A DNA stretch of 64,000 bases, taken from NCBI GenBank assembly GCA_910576865.1, contig CAJTKE010000006.1, positions 62,001 through 126,000 of the forward strand, in the 5' to 3' direction. Each line of letters starts with the position of its first letter. The stretch's first letter is position 1. Below, piece after piece: positions 32,574 to 40,630 of the stretch. This DNA comes from an uncultured Oscillibacter sp. (GTDB lineage Bacteria > Bacillota > Clostridia > Oscillospirales > Oscillospiraceae). The notes beneath the pieces were generated by a model. It made no database searches. It saw nothing but the letters and a program-made list of their open reading frames with translations, and was not told the DNA's origin. The position numbers and the translations under genes were made by a program.

Positions 32574-32618
32574 GCGGGACCCCGTCGCCCGCCGACGCCG
32601 GGGTCCTGTCTATGGAGC

Positions 32619-33959
32619 TCAGCAGTCCTCGTAGCTGATTTCCATGGTGACCTTGCGGCTGCGCGCCAAGGCGTAGACCACGGAAATGCCCAGGATGACC
32701 AGGTTCCCGATGATCTCCGCGGTGGAGGAGGTGACCACCAGCAGCACCACCTGGAAGGTGGCGATGCCGGCGCCCAGGATGCAGAAGAAGTTCAGCAGGC
32801 CCTTGCTCACATGGAACTTGGACTTGTTCCACAGCTCCGGCATGACCTTGGGCAGGAAGATGGCCGTGAAGCAGGTGATGGCCTTCGTGGCGCTGGAGAG
32901 GATGACGGTGGAGTTGGAGACAATGCTGATGTCCAGGCCCGCCAGGATGGGCACCACGCCGATGACGTAGAACAGGAGCAGCAGGTTGACGGGGGTGGCG
33001 AACTTGGGATGGAGCTTGCCGAAGACGCCGGGCAGCCAGCCGTCCCGGGCCGCCTGGAGAATGGGGCGGCACATCCAGCCGATGGAGGCGTTCAGGGTGG
33101 TCAGCAGGGCGAACATGGCGCCGCCCACGATGAAGAACACATAGACCGGCTTGGGCATGATGGCCTCGGCCACCAGGGCCAGGCTCTTGTTGGCCACGTC
33201 GGCCACGGGCAGGACGCCCGCCGCGATGGTGCCCATCAGGGCGTACACCACCGAGATGCCCACGGTGGGCACAATGATGGCGAAGGGGATATCCACCGTG
33301 GGCTTTTTCGCCTCGCCGGAGAAGTTGATGACCACCTGGGTGCCGCCGGCGGCAAAGGACAGGTAGGCCGAGGCCATGAGGATGCCGGTGAAGCCCTTGG
33401 CCATGAAGTCCGGCGGATCGAAGTAGCCCGGCTGCACCTTGCCCACGCCGAAGGCGATAAACAGGGCGATGGCCACCGCCATGATGAGGCACATGGCGGT
33501 CTGGAGCACGGCGGCCTGCTTGGCGCCCAGCATGTTCATGACGATCAGCACCGTGATGACCGCCACGGAGACCAGCCTGGACGGCGCGCTGGGCACCAGG
33601 GCCAGCAGATACTCGGTAAACGAGATCACGTACATGGCGATGCCCAGTACCGTGAAAATGTTGATGATGGTGAAGATGCCCGCCAGGCGCTGGCCGCCGA
33701 AGGCCGCCACCTGGGTGTACTGCCCGCCCTTGAACCGGGCGGTGCCGCCCACCATAATCTGGGGAATGGCCGTCGCGATGCACAGGAGTCCCGCGATGAC
33801 GAAGGCCAGGTTGACGCTCCGTCCCGTCATGCCGATGGCCGTGCCCGTCATGGCCATGATGCCCGCGCCGATGATCTGGCCCACCGCCATGGACACCAGG
33901 TCCATCCGGCTCAGGTTGCGTTTCAGCTCCGTGCTGGGGGCGCTCTGCTGTGTTCTCAT
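32619..33959 (-). CDS. APC family amino acid permease
   Basis: A 446-aa permease with about twelve membrane segments. The substrate-binding start of helix 1 shows VGQIIGAGIMAMTGTAIG, and helix 6 lies in ILMASAYLSFAAGGTQVVIN. It belongs to the APC superfamily (amino acid-polyamine-organocation). AGGAAAC precedes its ATG at 33959. In an operon after a PLP-dependent C-S lyase/aminotransferase fusion and an EFR1 ferrodoxin, it probably brings in the amino acid used by that enzyme, perhaps a sulfur amino acid. Confidence 0.88.
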   Translation of the reverse strand: MRTQQSAPSTELKRNLSRMDLVSMAVGQIIGAGIMAMTGTAIGMTGRSVNLAFVIAGLLCIATAIPQIMVGGTARFKGGQYTQVAAFGGQRLAGIFTIINIFTVLGIAMYVISFTEYLLALVPSAPSRLVSVAVITVLIVMNMLGAKQAAVLQTAMCLIMAVAIALFIAFGVGKVQPGYFDPPDFMAKGFTGILMASAYLSFAAGGTQVVINFSGEAKKPTVDIPFAIIVPTVGISVVYALMGTIAAGVLPVADVANKSLALVAEAIMPKPVYVFFIVGGAMFALLTTLNASIGWMCRPILQAARDGWLPGVFGKLHPKFATPVNLLLLFYVIGVVPILAGLDISIVSNSTVILSSATKAITCFTAIFLPKVMPELWNKSKFHVSKGLLNFFCILGAGIATFQVVLLVVTSSTAEIIGNLVILGISVVYALARSRKVTMEISYEDC

Positions 33960-34012
33960 AGTGTTTCCTCCCTATGTAATGGATGTTTCCGCGTCTCCCT
34001 GTTTCGCGGATC

Positions 34013-34801
34013 TCAAATCAGGAACAGCTCGTTGGCCTTGGGGGCGGCCATCATGTTCTCCAGGATGACCAGCTTCTCCCGCATGGCGGGCATGGAGATG
34101 AACTTGGCCCCGGCGGGGCAGCTGTGGATGCACCGGGTGCAGAACAGGCAGCGCCAGCCGTCCACCTCGGCAAAGTCCAGGGGGTTGATGGCCTGGACCG
34201 GGCAGTTCCGCTGGCACAGGCCGCAGTTGGTACACTTGCTCCGGTCGGTGGCCGGCCCCACGGGCAGGTCGGAGCCCGGCACATAGGGGAAATTTCCCTT
34301 GACGCTCAGATCCAGGCCCTCCAGGCGGTCCAGCCCCGCCAGCAGGGCGGCGGCCTTCTCTCCCAGCTCCCGGGCTTGGTCCAGGTCGTCCCCGTTGGGG
34401 CGGCCCTCCGCCAGCTTCCCCGCCATGCAGTGGTGGGCCACGAAGGCCCCCGCCGCCACCGGAATGAAGCCGTGCTCCAGGCTCTCGTTTTTCAGCTCCA
34501 GCAGGGCGTCCTCATACTCCCGGTTGCCGTAGGTCACCGCCAGCACGGCGGGAATCCCCTCCGCCTTGATGTAGCGGAAGAACTCCACCATCAGCTTGGG
34601 CAGCCGCCCGTAGTACACCGGCAGGGCGATGACCGCCACGTCTCCCGCCCGGAGGGTCTCCCCCGTCCAGCGGCTGTCGAAGGCGGTGCGGTCCAGGTCC
34701 AGCCGCTCCGGGGCGCCAATGCCCTGGGCGATGGCGTCCGCCACCCGGGCGGTGGTCCCGTTGGGGCTGAAGGTCAGCGTTACCACGCGTTTCATATCCA
34801 T
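34013..34801 (-). CDS. EFR1-type flavodoxin-ferredoxin fusion
   Basis: A 262-aa protein. Residues 1-150 form a flavodoxin-like domain (VVTLTFSPNGTTARVADAIA, ALPVYYGRLPKLM). Residues about 190-235 carry two 4Fe-4S motifs (CTNCGLCQRNCPVQAINP and CLFCTRCIHSCPAGA). This is the EFR1 ferrodoxin family of anaerobes, which passes electrons between FMN and Fe-S centres; partners are unknown. The start at 34801 follows AAGGAG, only 6 bp after the stop of the lyase-peroxiredoxin gene, so they are cotranscribed. Confidence 0.88.
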   Translation of the reverse strand: MDMKRVVTLTFSPNGTTARVADAIAQGIGAPERLDLDRTAFDSRWTGETLRAGDVAVIALPVYYGRLPKLMVEFFRYIKAEGIPAVLAVTYGNREYEDALLELKNESLEHGFIPVAAGAFVAHHCMAGKLAEGRPNGDDLDQARELGEKAAALLAGLDRLEGLDLSVKGNFPYVPGSDLPVGPATDRSKCTNCGLCQRNCPVQAINPLDFAEVDGWRCLFCTRCIHSCPAGAKFISMPAMREKLVILENMMAAPKANELFLI

Positions 34802-34807
34802 CCTGCG

Positions 34808-36541
34808 TTACTCCTTTCCATTCAGCCAGCCGATGAGCTGGTCCGTATCGGGCAGGTCCGCCGCCTTGGCGGCGTAGTGGGCCTTTTGCACGGTGTTGTC
34901 CTTGTCCAGCAGGAACACGGCCGGGAGCTGAAGCTCGTTCCCCTCGTACTTGCCGTGGACCAGCCCGGCGGCCCGGGCCTGGCCGATCTTCTCCAGGGCG
35001 CGGAGGTCCGCCATCCGCTCCATGGACAGGGCGGGGCACACGTGATAGCGGCGGAACAGGGCCTGCTCCGGGTCGCAGACGATGTCAAAGGGATAGAAGT
35101 CCCGGCCGATCTGCTCCCGGATGACCGCCGGGTCGCTCTGGAGCACCACCAGGGCCCGCCCGCCGGCCGCCTCGATCTTCTCATAGGCCTGCTTCAGGCG
35201 CTGCATGTCCAGCTGGCAGATGGTGCAGCCGTAGTAGCGCAGGAAGAGCAGGAGGGTGGACTTTCCGCCGTTGTCGGACAGCCGCCCCTCTCCCCAGGGG
35301 GTCCGATAGGCGAAGTCCTCCGCCTGGTCGCCGGGATAGAGCCGGTCCAGGGCCTCGCACATCCGGCGCACGCCCTCCTCCAGCATGGGCCGGGGGCAGG
35401 CGGTGTTGATCCGCAGCCGGGTCTCGCCGCCGGGGCCGAAGGTGGGCGCGCCCTCCGGGCCGCTCTCGATGAGGATGTTGGCGGTCTTCACCAGATAGCT
35501 GTCCAGGTCCTCCCGGGCATAGCCCTTCAAATAGGGGGCCACGTCCACCCAGGCGAAGTAGGTGCCCTGGGGGAGGTACATTCTGGCCTTGGGCAGGTGC
35601 TCCGCCAGATACTCCTTGACAAAGACCAGGTTGTCGTGGAGGTAGCCGTTGAGCTGGTCCAGCCACTCCTCGCCGGTGGCGTAGGCCGCCTGGATGGCGG
35701 TGATGGACAGGGGGTTGGGCAGGTGAACGCCGCAGTCGCCCTGGACATACTGGGTCCAGAGGGCCTGGAGGTGGGGGTCGTGGATGACGATGTTGGAGTA
35801 GGACAGCCCCGCCAGGTTGAAGGTCTTGGACACGGAGGCGCAGGTGACAATGTCGTTTTTCCGCTCAGGGAACAGCTTCTCCAGGGGGATGTGCCTGTAC
35901 CCCGGGGCCACGATGTCGTGGTGGATTTCGTCGGCCACGATGCGCACGCCGTTCTCCAGGCACAGCTGGCCCATCCGGCGGAGCTCCTCCTCCGTCCACA
36001 CCCGGCCGCTGGGGTTGTGGGGGGAGCACAGGAGGAAGAGGGTGGTCCTGGGGTCCTTCACCTTCTTCTCGAAGTCGGCGAAGTCGATCTCATAGCCGTC
36101 GGGACCCTCCACCAGCCGGTTCTCCACCGGGACGCGGTGGGTGCAGCGGACCTTGTTGTAGAAGGGGCGGTACACCGGGGGCTGGACCAGCACCTGGTCC
36201 CCCTCGTGGGTCATCAGCTGGATGAGGAAGCGCAGGGCGGGGACGATGCCGCCGCAGTAGAACACGTCCCTGGAGTTGACGTACCAGCCGAAGCGGTGCC
36301 AGTACCAGCCGCAGATGCTGCGGAAGAACTCCCCGGTGAAGTTGGCGCTGTAGCCGAAAATCTGCCGGTCCACCCGCTTGTGGAGGGCCTCCACCACGCC
36401 GTCGGGGCAGGGGAAGTCCATGTCCGCCACCCAGAAGGGCAGGGTGCTGGTCTCCGCGTAACGGTTCTGCACCGGCATGAATTCCCATTTGCCGCTGTTG
36501 GTGCCGTGGCGGTCTACCAGCTTGTCGAAATCGTAGGCCAT
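34808..36541 (-). CDS. PatB/MalY-type C-S lyase fused to peroxiredoxin-like domain
   Basis: A 577-aa fusion. Residues about 1-395 are a fold-type I PLP enzyme of the MalY/PatB group (LPFWVADMDFPCP, FLLCSPHNPSGRVWT, ADEIHHDIV, and the PLP lysine in ASVSKTFNLAGLS). These enzymes typically split cystathionine or cysteine to give thiols or H2S, ammonia and pyruvate. Residues about 415-575 are an AhpC/TSA-like thioredoxin fold with a CxxC pair in FLRYYGCTICQLDMQRLK, which may handle the sulfur or peroxide. The ATG at 36541 follows AGGAGG. First gene of an operon with EFR1 and an APC permease. Confidence 0.88.
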   Translation of the reverse strand: MAYDFDKLVDRHGTNSGKWEFMPVQNRYAETSTLPFWVADMDFPCPDGVVEALHKRVDRQIFGYSANFTGEFFRSICGWYWHRFGWYVNSRDVFYCGGIVPALRFLIQLMTHEGDQVLVQPPVYRPFYNKVRCTHRVPVENRLVEGPDGYEIDFADFEKKVKDPRTTLFLLCSPHNPSGRVWTEEELRRMGQLCLENGVRIVADEIHHDIVAPGYRHIPLEKLFPERKNDIVTCASVSKTFNLAGLSYSNIVIHDPHLQALWTQYVQGDCGVHLPNPLSITAIQAAYATGEEWLDQLNGYLHDNLVFVKEYLAEHLPKARMYLPQGTYFAWVDVAPYLKGYAREDLDSYLVKTANILIESGPEGAPTFGPGGETRLRINTACPRPMLEEGVRRMCEALDRLYPGDQAEDFAYRTPWGEGRLSDNGGKSTLLLFLRYYGCTICQLDMQRLKQAYEKIEAAGGRALVVLQSDPAVIREQIGRDFYPFDIVCDPEQALFRRYHVCPALSMERMADLRALEKIGQARAAGLVHGKYEGNELQLPAVFLLDKDNTVQKAHYAAKAADLPDTDQLIGWLNGKE

Positions 36542-36563
36542 TGTTTCTCCTCCTTGTTGAAGC

Positions 36564-36578
36564 ATTAAACAGTTTAAT
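36564..36578. promoter_or_regulatory. Operator-like palindrome before the PatB operon
   Basis: ATTAAAC-A-GTTTAAT is a perfect palindrome, and a near copy ATTAAACAGTATGC follows at 36580-36593 just downstream of the -10. On the minus strand this gives ACTGTTTAAT twice, 16 bp apart. It is a good candidate site for the MarR protein encoded at 31980-32513. Confidence 0.6.
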
Positions 36579-36593
36579 AATTAAACAGTATGC

Positions 36594-36622
36594 AGTATAT
36601 AACTTGACAGAAACCTTGTCAA
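36594..36622 (-). promoter_or_regulatory. Promoter of the PatB/EFR1/permease operon
   Basis: Perfect TTGACA (36622-36617), 17-bp spacer, TATACT (36599-36594). A TGTCAA 6 bp inside makes an inverted repeat over the -35. Confidence 0.8.
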
Positions 36623-36764
36623 TTGGGCAATCAAATTTTATCTGTTTTGACGAAAGGAAAATTCAGGAAGCCAGTTTTGGGATTTTGTCTGGAAGAAATA
36701 TGTCAATTTTTAGCAGATAAAGATTTTTTACGAATTTGTGAACGTCAAAATCAGGAGCAAAATA

Positions 36765-36792
36765 CGGCATCCGACTGCGCAGTCGGATGCCG
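36765..36792 (-). terminator. 28-bp palindrome, terminator of the acyltransferase gene
   Basis: CGGCATCCGACTGC followed by its exact complement. On the minus strand it is followed by TATTTTGCTCC, 30 bp after the gene stop. Confidence 0.75.
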
Positions 36793-36822
36793 CCTTGGAA
36801 GCTGTGGCCGCCACCAGCCGGG

Positions 36823-37872
36823 TTATTTCGGACGTTCTTTGCTGAACGCATCACGGTTTTGGACCCGGACCATACGGGTGAGCCTGTCGACAGGCACCGC
36901 GAGCAGGCAGGAAGCCGCGGAAACCGCGAGGAGCAGCAGGAGCATCCCAAGCATTCCTTGATTGAACACCGAAAAGCGCCTGAAAAAATACAGCACCAAA
37001 ACATGTTCAAAGTAAATCGTCATGGAGTGCTTTGCAAGGAACCGCGTTGAAACTCGCACCGCCCGAAGCCGCCCGACATGATTCCAGGCGGCGAATGAGA
37101 ATAAAAATACAAGAGGTACGTATGCGTTCAATGAGGATTTGATCGAATCGAGGGAATTTGTGGCGCTGCTTTCAACTATGTAAACGCACGCGAACAGCAG
37201 AGTTGCCACTGTTATCGTAATGGAGTTTTGAGAGGCGATCTTGCGCACATGGATAAGGCGTGTGCTCGTCAGCAAAAGGCCCATGGTAAAGTAGAAAAGC
37301 CATGTTGGAAAGAGAATCCACAGCCAGGGGCGGATCAGGTCGGGAATGAGATTGAGGCCGAATTGCAGAAAGTAAAACAGCTTTTGAATCGCATGGGAGA
37401 CAATGGAGGAGAGCAGGAGGCATTTGAATGGAAAGCGATCAGCCCATTTCTTTAAAACAGGAAACAGTACATAGAGCTGCATGATTATCACAACAAAGTA
37501 CAGATGCGGCGCCGCCTGCCCCGACAACAGGGACTTTACGCAGAAATCGAAACTCCATGCGCTCAAATCCGCGTGGATATTGTATAACATATATACAAGC
37601 GACCAGATGAGATATGGAACTCCTGTTTTGATCAGCCGCCTGCGCAGGAATTGCCTGGCAGTACAGAAGCCGTTCAATCCGCAGGATACGCCGGACAGCA
37701 AAATAAAAAGCGGCACGGCAAAGCGCGACAGCTGATTCAATATGAACGCAAGGTTCATCCCTGAAACGGCCACGCGGCTGTTATAGTGGACAAAAGTGCT
37801 TGTGACATGGATCGTTATGACGGACAGCATCGCGAGCACCCGCGCGAAATCCAATTCTTCAATCCTGTTCAT
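36823..37872 (-). CDS. Acyltransferase-3 family membrane protein
   Basis: About 349 aa with ten membrane segments. The family signature near the start is RIEELDFARVLAMLSVITIHVTS, with the conserved His in helix 1. Such proteins move acetyl or other acyl groups onto sugars of surface polysaccharides or peptidoglycan. The ATG at 37872 or the GTGs at 37878/37884 are possible; AAAGG upstream fits any of the three. The gene is noticeably less GC-rich than its neighbours, suggesting transfer. It stands alone with its own terminator, divergent from the sigma factor gene. The target sugar is unknown. Confidence 0.82.
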   Translation of the reverse strand: MNRIEELDFARVLAMLSVITIHVTSTFVHYNSRVAVSGMNLAFILNQLSRFAVPLFILLSGVSCGLNGFCTARQFLRRRLIKTGVPYLIWSLVYMLYNIHADLSAWSFDFCVKSLLSGQAAPHLYFVVIIMQLYVLFPVLKKWADRFPFKCLLLSSIVSHAIQKLFYFLQFGLNLIPDLIRPWLWILFPTWLFYFTMGLLLTSTRLIHVRKIASQNSITITVATLLFACVYIVESSATNSLDSIKSSLNAYVPLVFLFSFAAWNHVGRLRAVRVSTRFLAKHSMTIYFEHVLVLYFFRRFSVFNQGMLGMLLLLLAVSAASCLLAVPVDRLTRMVRVQNRDAFSKERPK

Positions 37873-37990
37873 TGCCACAATCACACCTTTCCGCCGGTTT
37901 GCGGTTCCTACATGGTAATAGTGTGCGGAGCCCTGGAAAAAGCGACAATGAAATTTTCACGCGATGGATGATACTTCAGACATCCTGTGC

Positions 37991-37996
37991 TATAAT
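37991..37996 (+). promoter_or_regulatory. Extended -10 promoter of the sigma factor gene
   Basis: TGC-TATAAT with no good -35, 65 bp before the start codon. An ECF factor often drives its own gene, but I see no clear ECF-type AAC/CGT pair. Confidence 0.45.
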
Positions 37997-38060
37997 GGCA
38001 TAAATTCACAGCCCGGATTGATGGAAGCATAAAGACAAACGCAAACAGGGGGTGGATACG

Positions 38061-38555
38061 TTGGACGCCTGCGAGAAAAAAGCTCTGGTGGAAAAATGGT
38101 ATCACCAATACGCGAACTATCTTTTCCACGCCGCCCGTCTGCTGGGACCGGCGAATCAGGCGGAAGAGCTGGTACAGGAGACCTTCCGCATTGTTCTGGA
38201 AAAGGATGACCTGGATGAGGTAACCTATCCCAAAACATGGCTGCGGAAGATTCTTTACAATGTTGTCAGGAATCAGCTTCGACTGCAAAGCAATTCCGAG
38301 AGCAGTCTGACCGGCGAAGCGGAAGCGCTTCACGAGCGGGAGGCTTCCTATACGGATCAGCTGGACGTCGAGCTGGAATACGGCGGAACGATTCCGGAAA
38401 ATGACCTGCGCCTGCTCCGGCTCGCGTTTGTAGAGAGGTATACATACGCCGAGATTGCGAGTGAATTTGGAATCTCTGAGAAGGCCTGTCAGAAGCGCGC
38501 GGAACGGGCAAGGAAGCGACTGAAAAGGTTTTTGGAAAAGGAAAAATTCTCGTGA
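38061..38555 (+). CDS. RNA polymerase sigma-70 family (ECF) factor
   Basis: A 164-aa sigma factor with region 2 at about 10-75 (HQYANYLFHAARLLG, EELVQETFRIVL, PKTWLRKILYNVVRNQLR) and region 4 at about 105-160 (LRLLRLAFVERYTYAEIASE, KACQKRAERARKRLKRFLEKE). There is no region 3, so it is ECF-like. The TTG at 38061 is chosen because AGGGGG ends 8 nt before it; the in-frame GTG at 38052 overlaps that site. A probable anti-sigma gene follows after 51 bp. The stimulus is unknown. Confidence 0.82.
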   Translation: MDACEKKALVEKWYHQYANYLFHAARLLGPANQAEELVQETFRIVLEKDDLDEVTYPKTWLRKILYNVVRNQLRLQSNSESSLTGEAEALHEREASYTDQLDVELEYGGTIPENDLRLLRLAFVERYTYAEIASEFGISEKACQKRAERARKRLKRFLEKEKFS

Positions 38556-38606
38556 AGCGGGCCGGCTCTTTGATATGCCGAAACACTACGATAAGGAGGC
38601 GCGGTT

Positions 38607-39518
38607 ATGTCTTCCTCTGACCAGCGAGAGAACAGCAACTATCAATTTCTCGAGAACATCAGCACCGAGAAATTGAAAAGCATGATCATATCGGATTTCC
38701 TGTCCGGGGATACGGAAGATGAGGCAAATGACGAATTCATGACGCAGGTGCTGGAGGTGATTGCACGGAGAGAGGAGCAGGACCCCTCAGCTCCTCCGTT
38801 TGACGTTGAGGCCGGATGGGAAAAATTTGAAGCCGAGTTTTTCCCGGCGGAAAACCCGGCCCCACAAAAGAAGACCAGACAAGCTGAACGGAACACGGCG
38901 GACACGGCAGCACCATTGAGCGCCAAAGGGCTGAGCTTCAAGGCCCTGCGGGCGGCGGCCGTCGCGGCGGCTGTGATTTTTCTGAGCGTAATGATGGCCA
39001 GTGCGTTTGAACCCAATTTATTCAACATGATTGCGGAGTGGACGCAAGATTTTTTTCAATTTAAATCTAAAGACACTTCTCAGTACGGAATAGAGGTTAC
39101 TACGGGAACAAAACTCAATCCAGACCAGACAATGGAAACTGCGTTAGAAGAACAGGGAATATCTACATTAGTTTCGCCGACATGGATTCCAGATGGGTTT
39201 GAACTCTCGGGCACAAAGGTGTACGACGATATTTCTGAGCCATTTATAACCACGCTTTATGAAGACAAATCAACCGATCGCTCTATAATTGTTTCTGTAG
39301 TGATTCATCAAAATCCAATGTCTTCAGTACACGAAAAAGATGGAACTCCGGTTAGTCCTTATTTAAAAAATGATATAGAGCATTTTATTATGAGAAACAA
39401 TAAATCCGTCATTGCCACATGGTTTGTGGATAATCTCGAATGTACCATCACAGGTGGAGTGTCGGAAGACGAATTGAAAGCCATGATCGATTCCATTTAT
39501 GAGGGGGATTCTGACTGA
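38607..39518 (+). CDS. DUF4367 membrane protein, probable anti-sigma factor
   Basis: A 303-aa single-pass protein. It has a soluble N-terminus of about 115 residues, one membrane helix (about 117-135, AVAAAVIFLSVMMASAF), and an extracytoplasmic C-terminal part with the DUF4367 features (TWIPDGFELSG, then WFVDNLECTITGGVSEDELKAMI). Such proteins are encoded after ECF sigma factors and are thought to bind them until a surface signal arrives. AAGGAGG precedes the ATG. The first 430 bp are GC-rich, while the rest (from about 39040) is strongly AT-rich, as if the sensing half came from another source. Confidence 0.8.
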   Translation: MSSSDQRENSNYQFLENISTEKLKSMIISDFLSGDTEDEANDEFMTQVLEVIARREEQDPSAPPFDVEAGWEKFEAEFFPAENPAPQKKTRQAERNTADTAAPLSAKGLSFKALRAAAVAAAVIFLSVMMASAFEPNLFNMIAEWTQDFFQFKSKDTSQYGIEVTTGTKLNPDQTMETALEEQGISTLVSPTWIPDGFELSGTKVYDDISEPFITTLYEDKSTDRSIIVSVVIHQNPMSSVHEKDGTPVSPYLKNDIEHFIMRNNKSVIATWFVDNLECTITGGVSEDELKAMIDSIYEGDSD

Positions 39519-39641
39519 AGCAGACAGCGGAATACTTACGGAATCAACTTGAGTCGGACCAGCTGGGGTCAAAAGAATTTTGGACCCGTTTACGGGCCGC
39601 GAGAACAAGAAGGCGTAAAAAAAACCCTTACGGGGCTTCTC

Positions 39642-39666
39642 AAGCCTCCGGCTTTGCCGGAGGCTT
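39642..39666 (+). terminator. Hairpin after the DUF4367 gene
   Basis: AAGCCTCCGG / CCGGAGGCTT with a 5-nt loop, about 125 bp after the stop. The space 39519-39817 otherwise holds only the promoter at 39711-39739 and a stretch (39560-39640) that seems non-coding. Confidence 0.55.
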
Positions 39667-39710
39667 TGACTCGCCTTGATTCTGAATGCCGCCGGCGGCC
39701 GATATTTTTC

Positions 39711-39739
39711 TTCCATGCGCCGGAGTATTATGGTATAAT
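39711..39739 (+). promoter_or_regulatory. Promoter of the MBL/HD-GYP/FecR cluster
   Basis: TTCCAT (39711-39716), 17-bp spacer, TATAAT (39734-39739) with the extended -10 TGG. Confidence 0.65.
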
Positions 39740-39817
39740 AGCTCTGTATCATGCAATCGCGGGACTGGAACGACAAACGGGGCGGAGGACCGCCGGTTTC
39801 AAAGAAATGGGGATGGG

Positions 39818-40630
39818 ATGGACATGAAGACGACACTATCCGTTTTGGGCGTGCGGGGCGCGCTGCCGGCGGCGGGCGGGCAGTACGCGGAGTACGGCGG
39901 GAACACCTCCTGCTTCGCGCTGGACTATGGGGACGGCCTTTTGTGCTTTGACGCCGGGAGCGGCCTGCCGGACCTGATCGGCCGGCTGGGCGGGGTCCGG
40001 CGGCTGGACATCCTCATCAGCCATGTCCATATTGACCACATCATGGGCCTCTACTTCCTGACCGCCTTCAAAGTCCCGGAAATCCATCTTTACGGCGAGG
40101 CCCGGCAGGGCGTCGATTTCCGCCGCCAGCTGGAGTCCGTGATCGGCCAGCCCTACTGGCCGGTGGGACTGGAGAACGTCCCCGCGAGAATCAGCCTGCA
40201 CGAAATCGCCCCGGGGGACCAGGTGGTCCTGCCCCGGGGGGAGGGGGACCTGCTGGTCTCCACCCTGCGGGGGAACCATCCCAACGAAAGCCTGCTCTTC
40301 CGGGCGGAGCTGGACGGGAAGCGGGTCACCTATGCCCTGGACTGCGAGATGGGCGGGGACATGGACGCGCGGCTGGCGGAGTTCGCCCGGGACAGCGGCC
40401 TGCTGATCTGGGACGCCAACTTCACCCGGGCGGACAAGCGCCCCGGCTGGGGCCACTCCACCTGGGAGGAGGGTCTGGCCGTGGCCCGGGCCGCCGGGGC
40501 GGAGCGGGTCCTCATGACCCACTACTCCCGGAATTACACGGATTCATTCCTGCGGGAGCAGGAGCTGCTGGCGAAGAGGGAATTCAGCGCGTGCCTGTTC
40601 GCGCGGGAAGGAATGGTGATTGACCTATGA
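39818..40630 (+). CDS. MBL-fold metallohydrolase
   Basis: A 270-aa metallo-beta-lactamase-fold protein. It has HVHIDHIMG (HxHxDH metal motif, about residues 68-75), an early GGNTSCFALDYGDGLLCFDAG stretch, YALDCEMGG (metal Asp), and THYSRN near the end. It resembles the RNase Z/cyclic-nucleotide phosphodiesterase branch. The substrate is unknown; hydrolysis of a nucleotide second messenger would suit the following HD-GYP gene, which it overlaps by 4 bp (ATGA). The start at 39818 or 39824 cannot be decided; GGGGATGGG precedes both. Confidence 0.82.
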   Translation: MDMKTTLSVLGVRGALPAAGGQYAEYGGNTSCFALDYGDGLLCFDAGSGLPDLIGRLGGVRRLDILISHVHIDHIMGLYFLTAFKVPEIHLYGEARQGVDFRRQLESVIGQPYWPVGLENVPARISLHEIAPGDQVVLPRGEGDLLVSTLRGNHPNESLLFRAELDGKRVTYALDCEMGGDMDARLAEFARDSGLLIWDANFTRADKRPGWGHSTWEEGLAVARAAGAERVLMTHYSRNYTDSFLREQELLAKREFSACLFAREGMVIDL

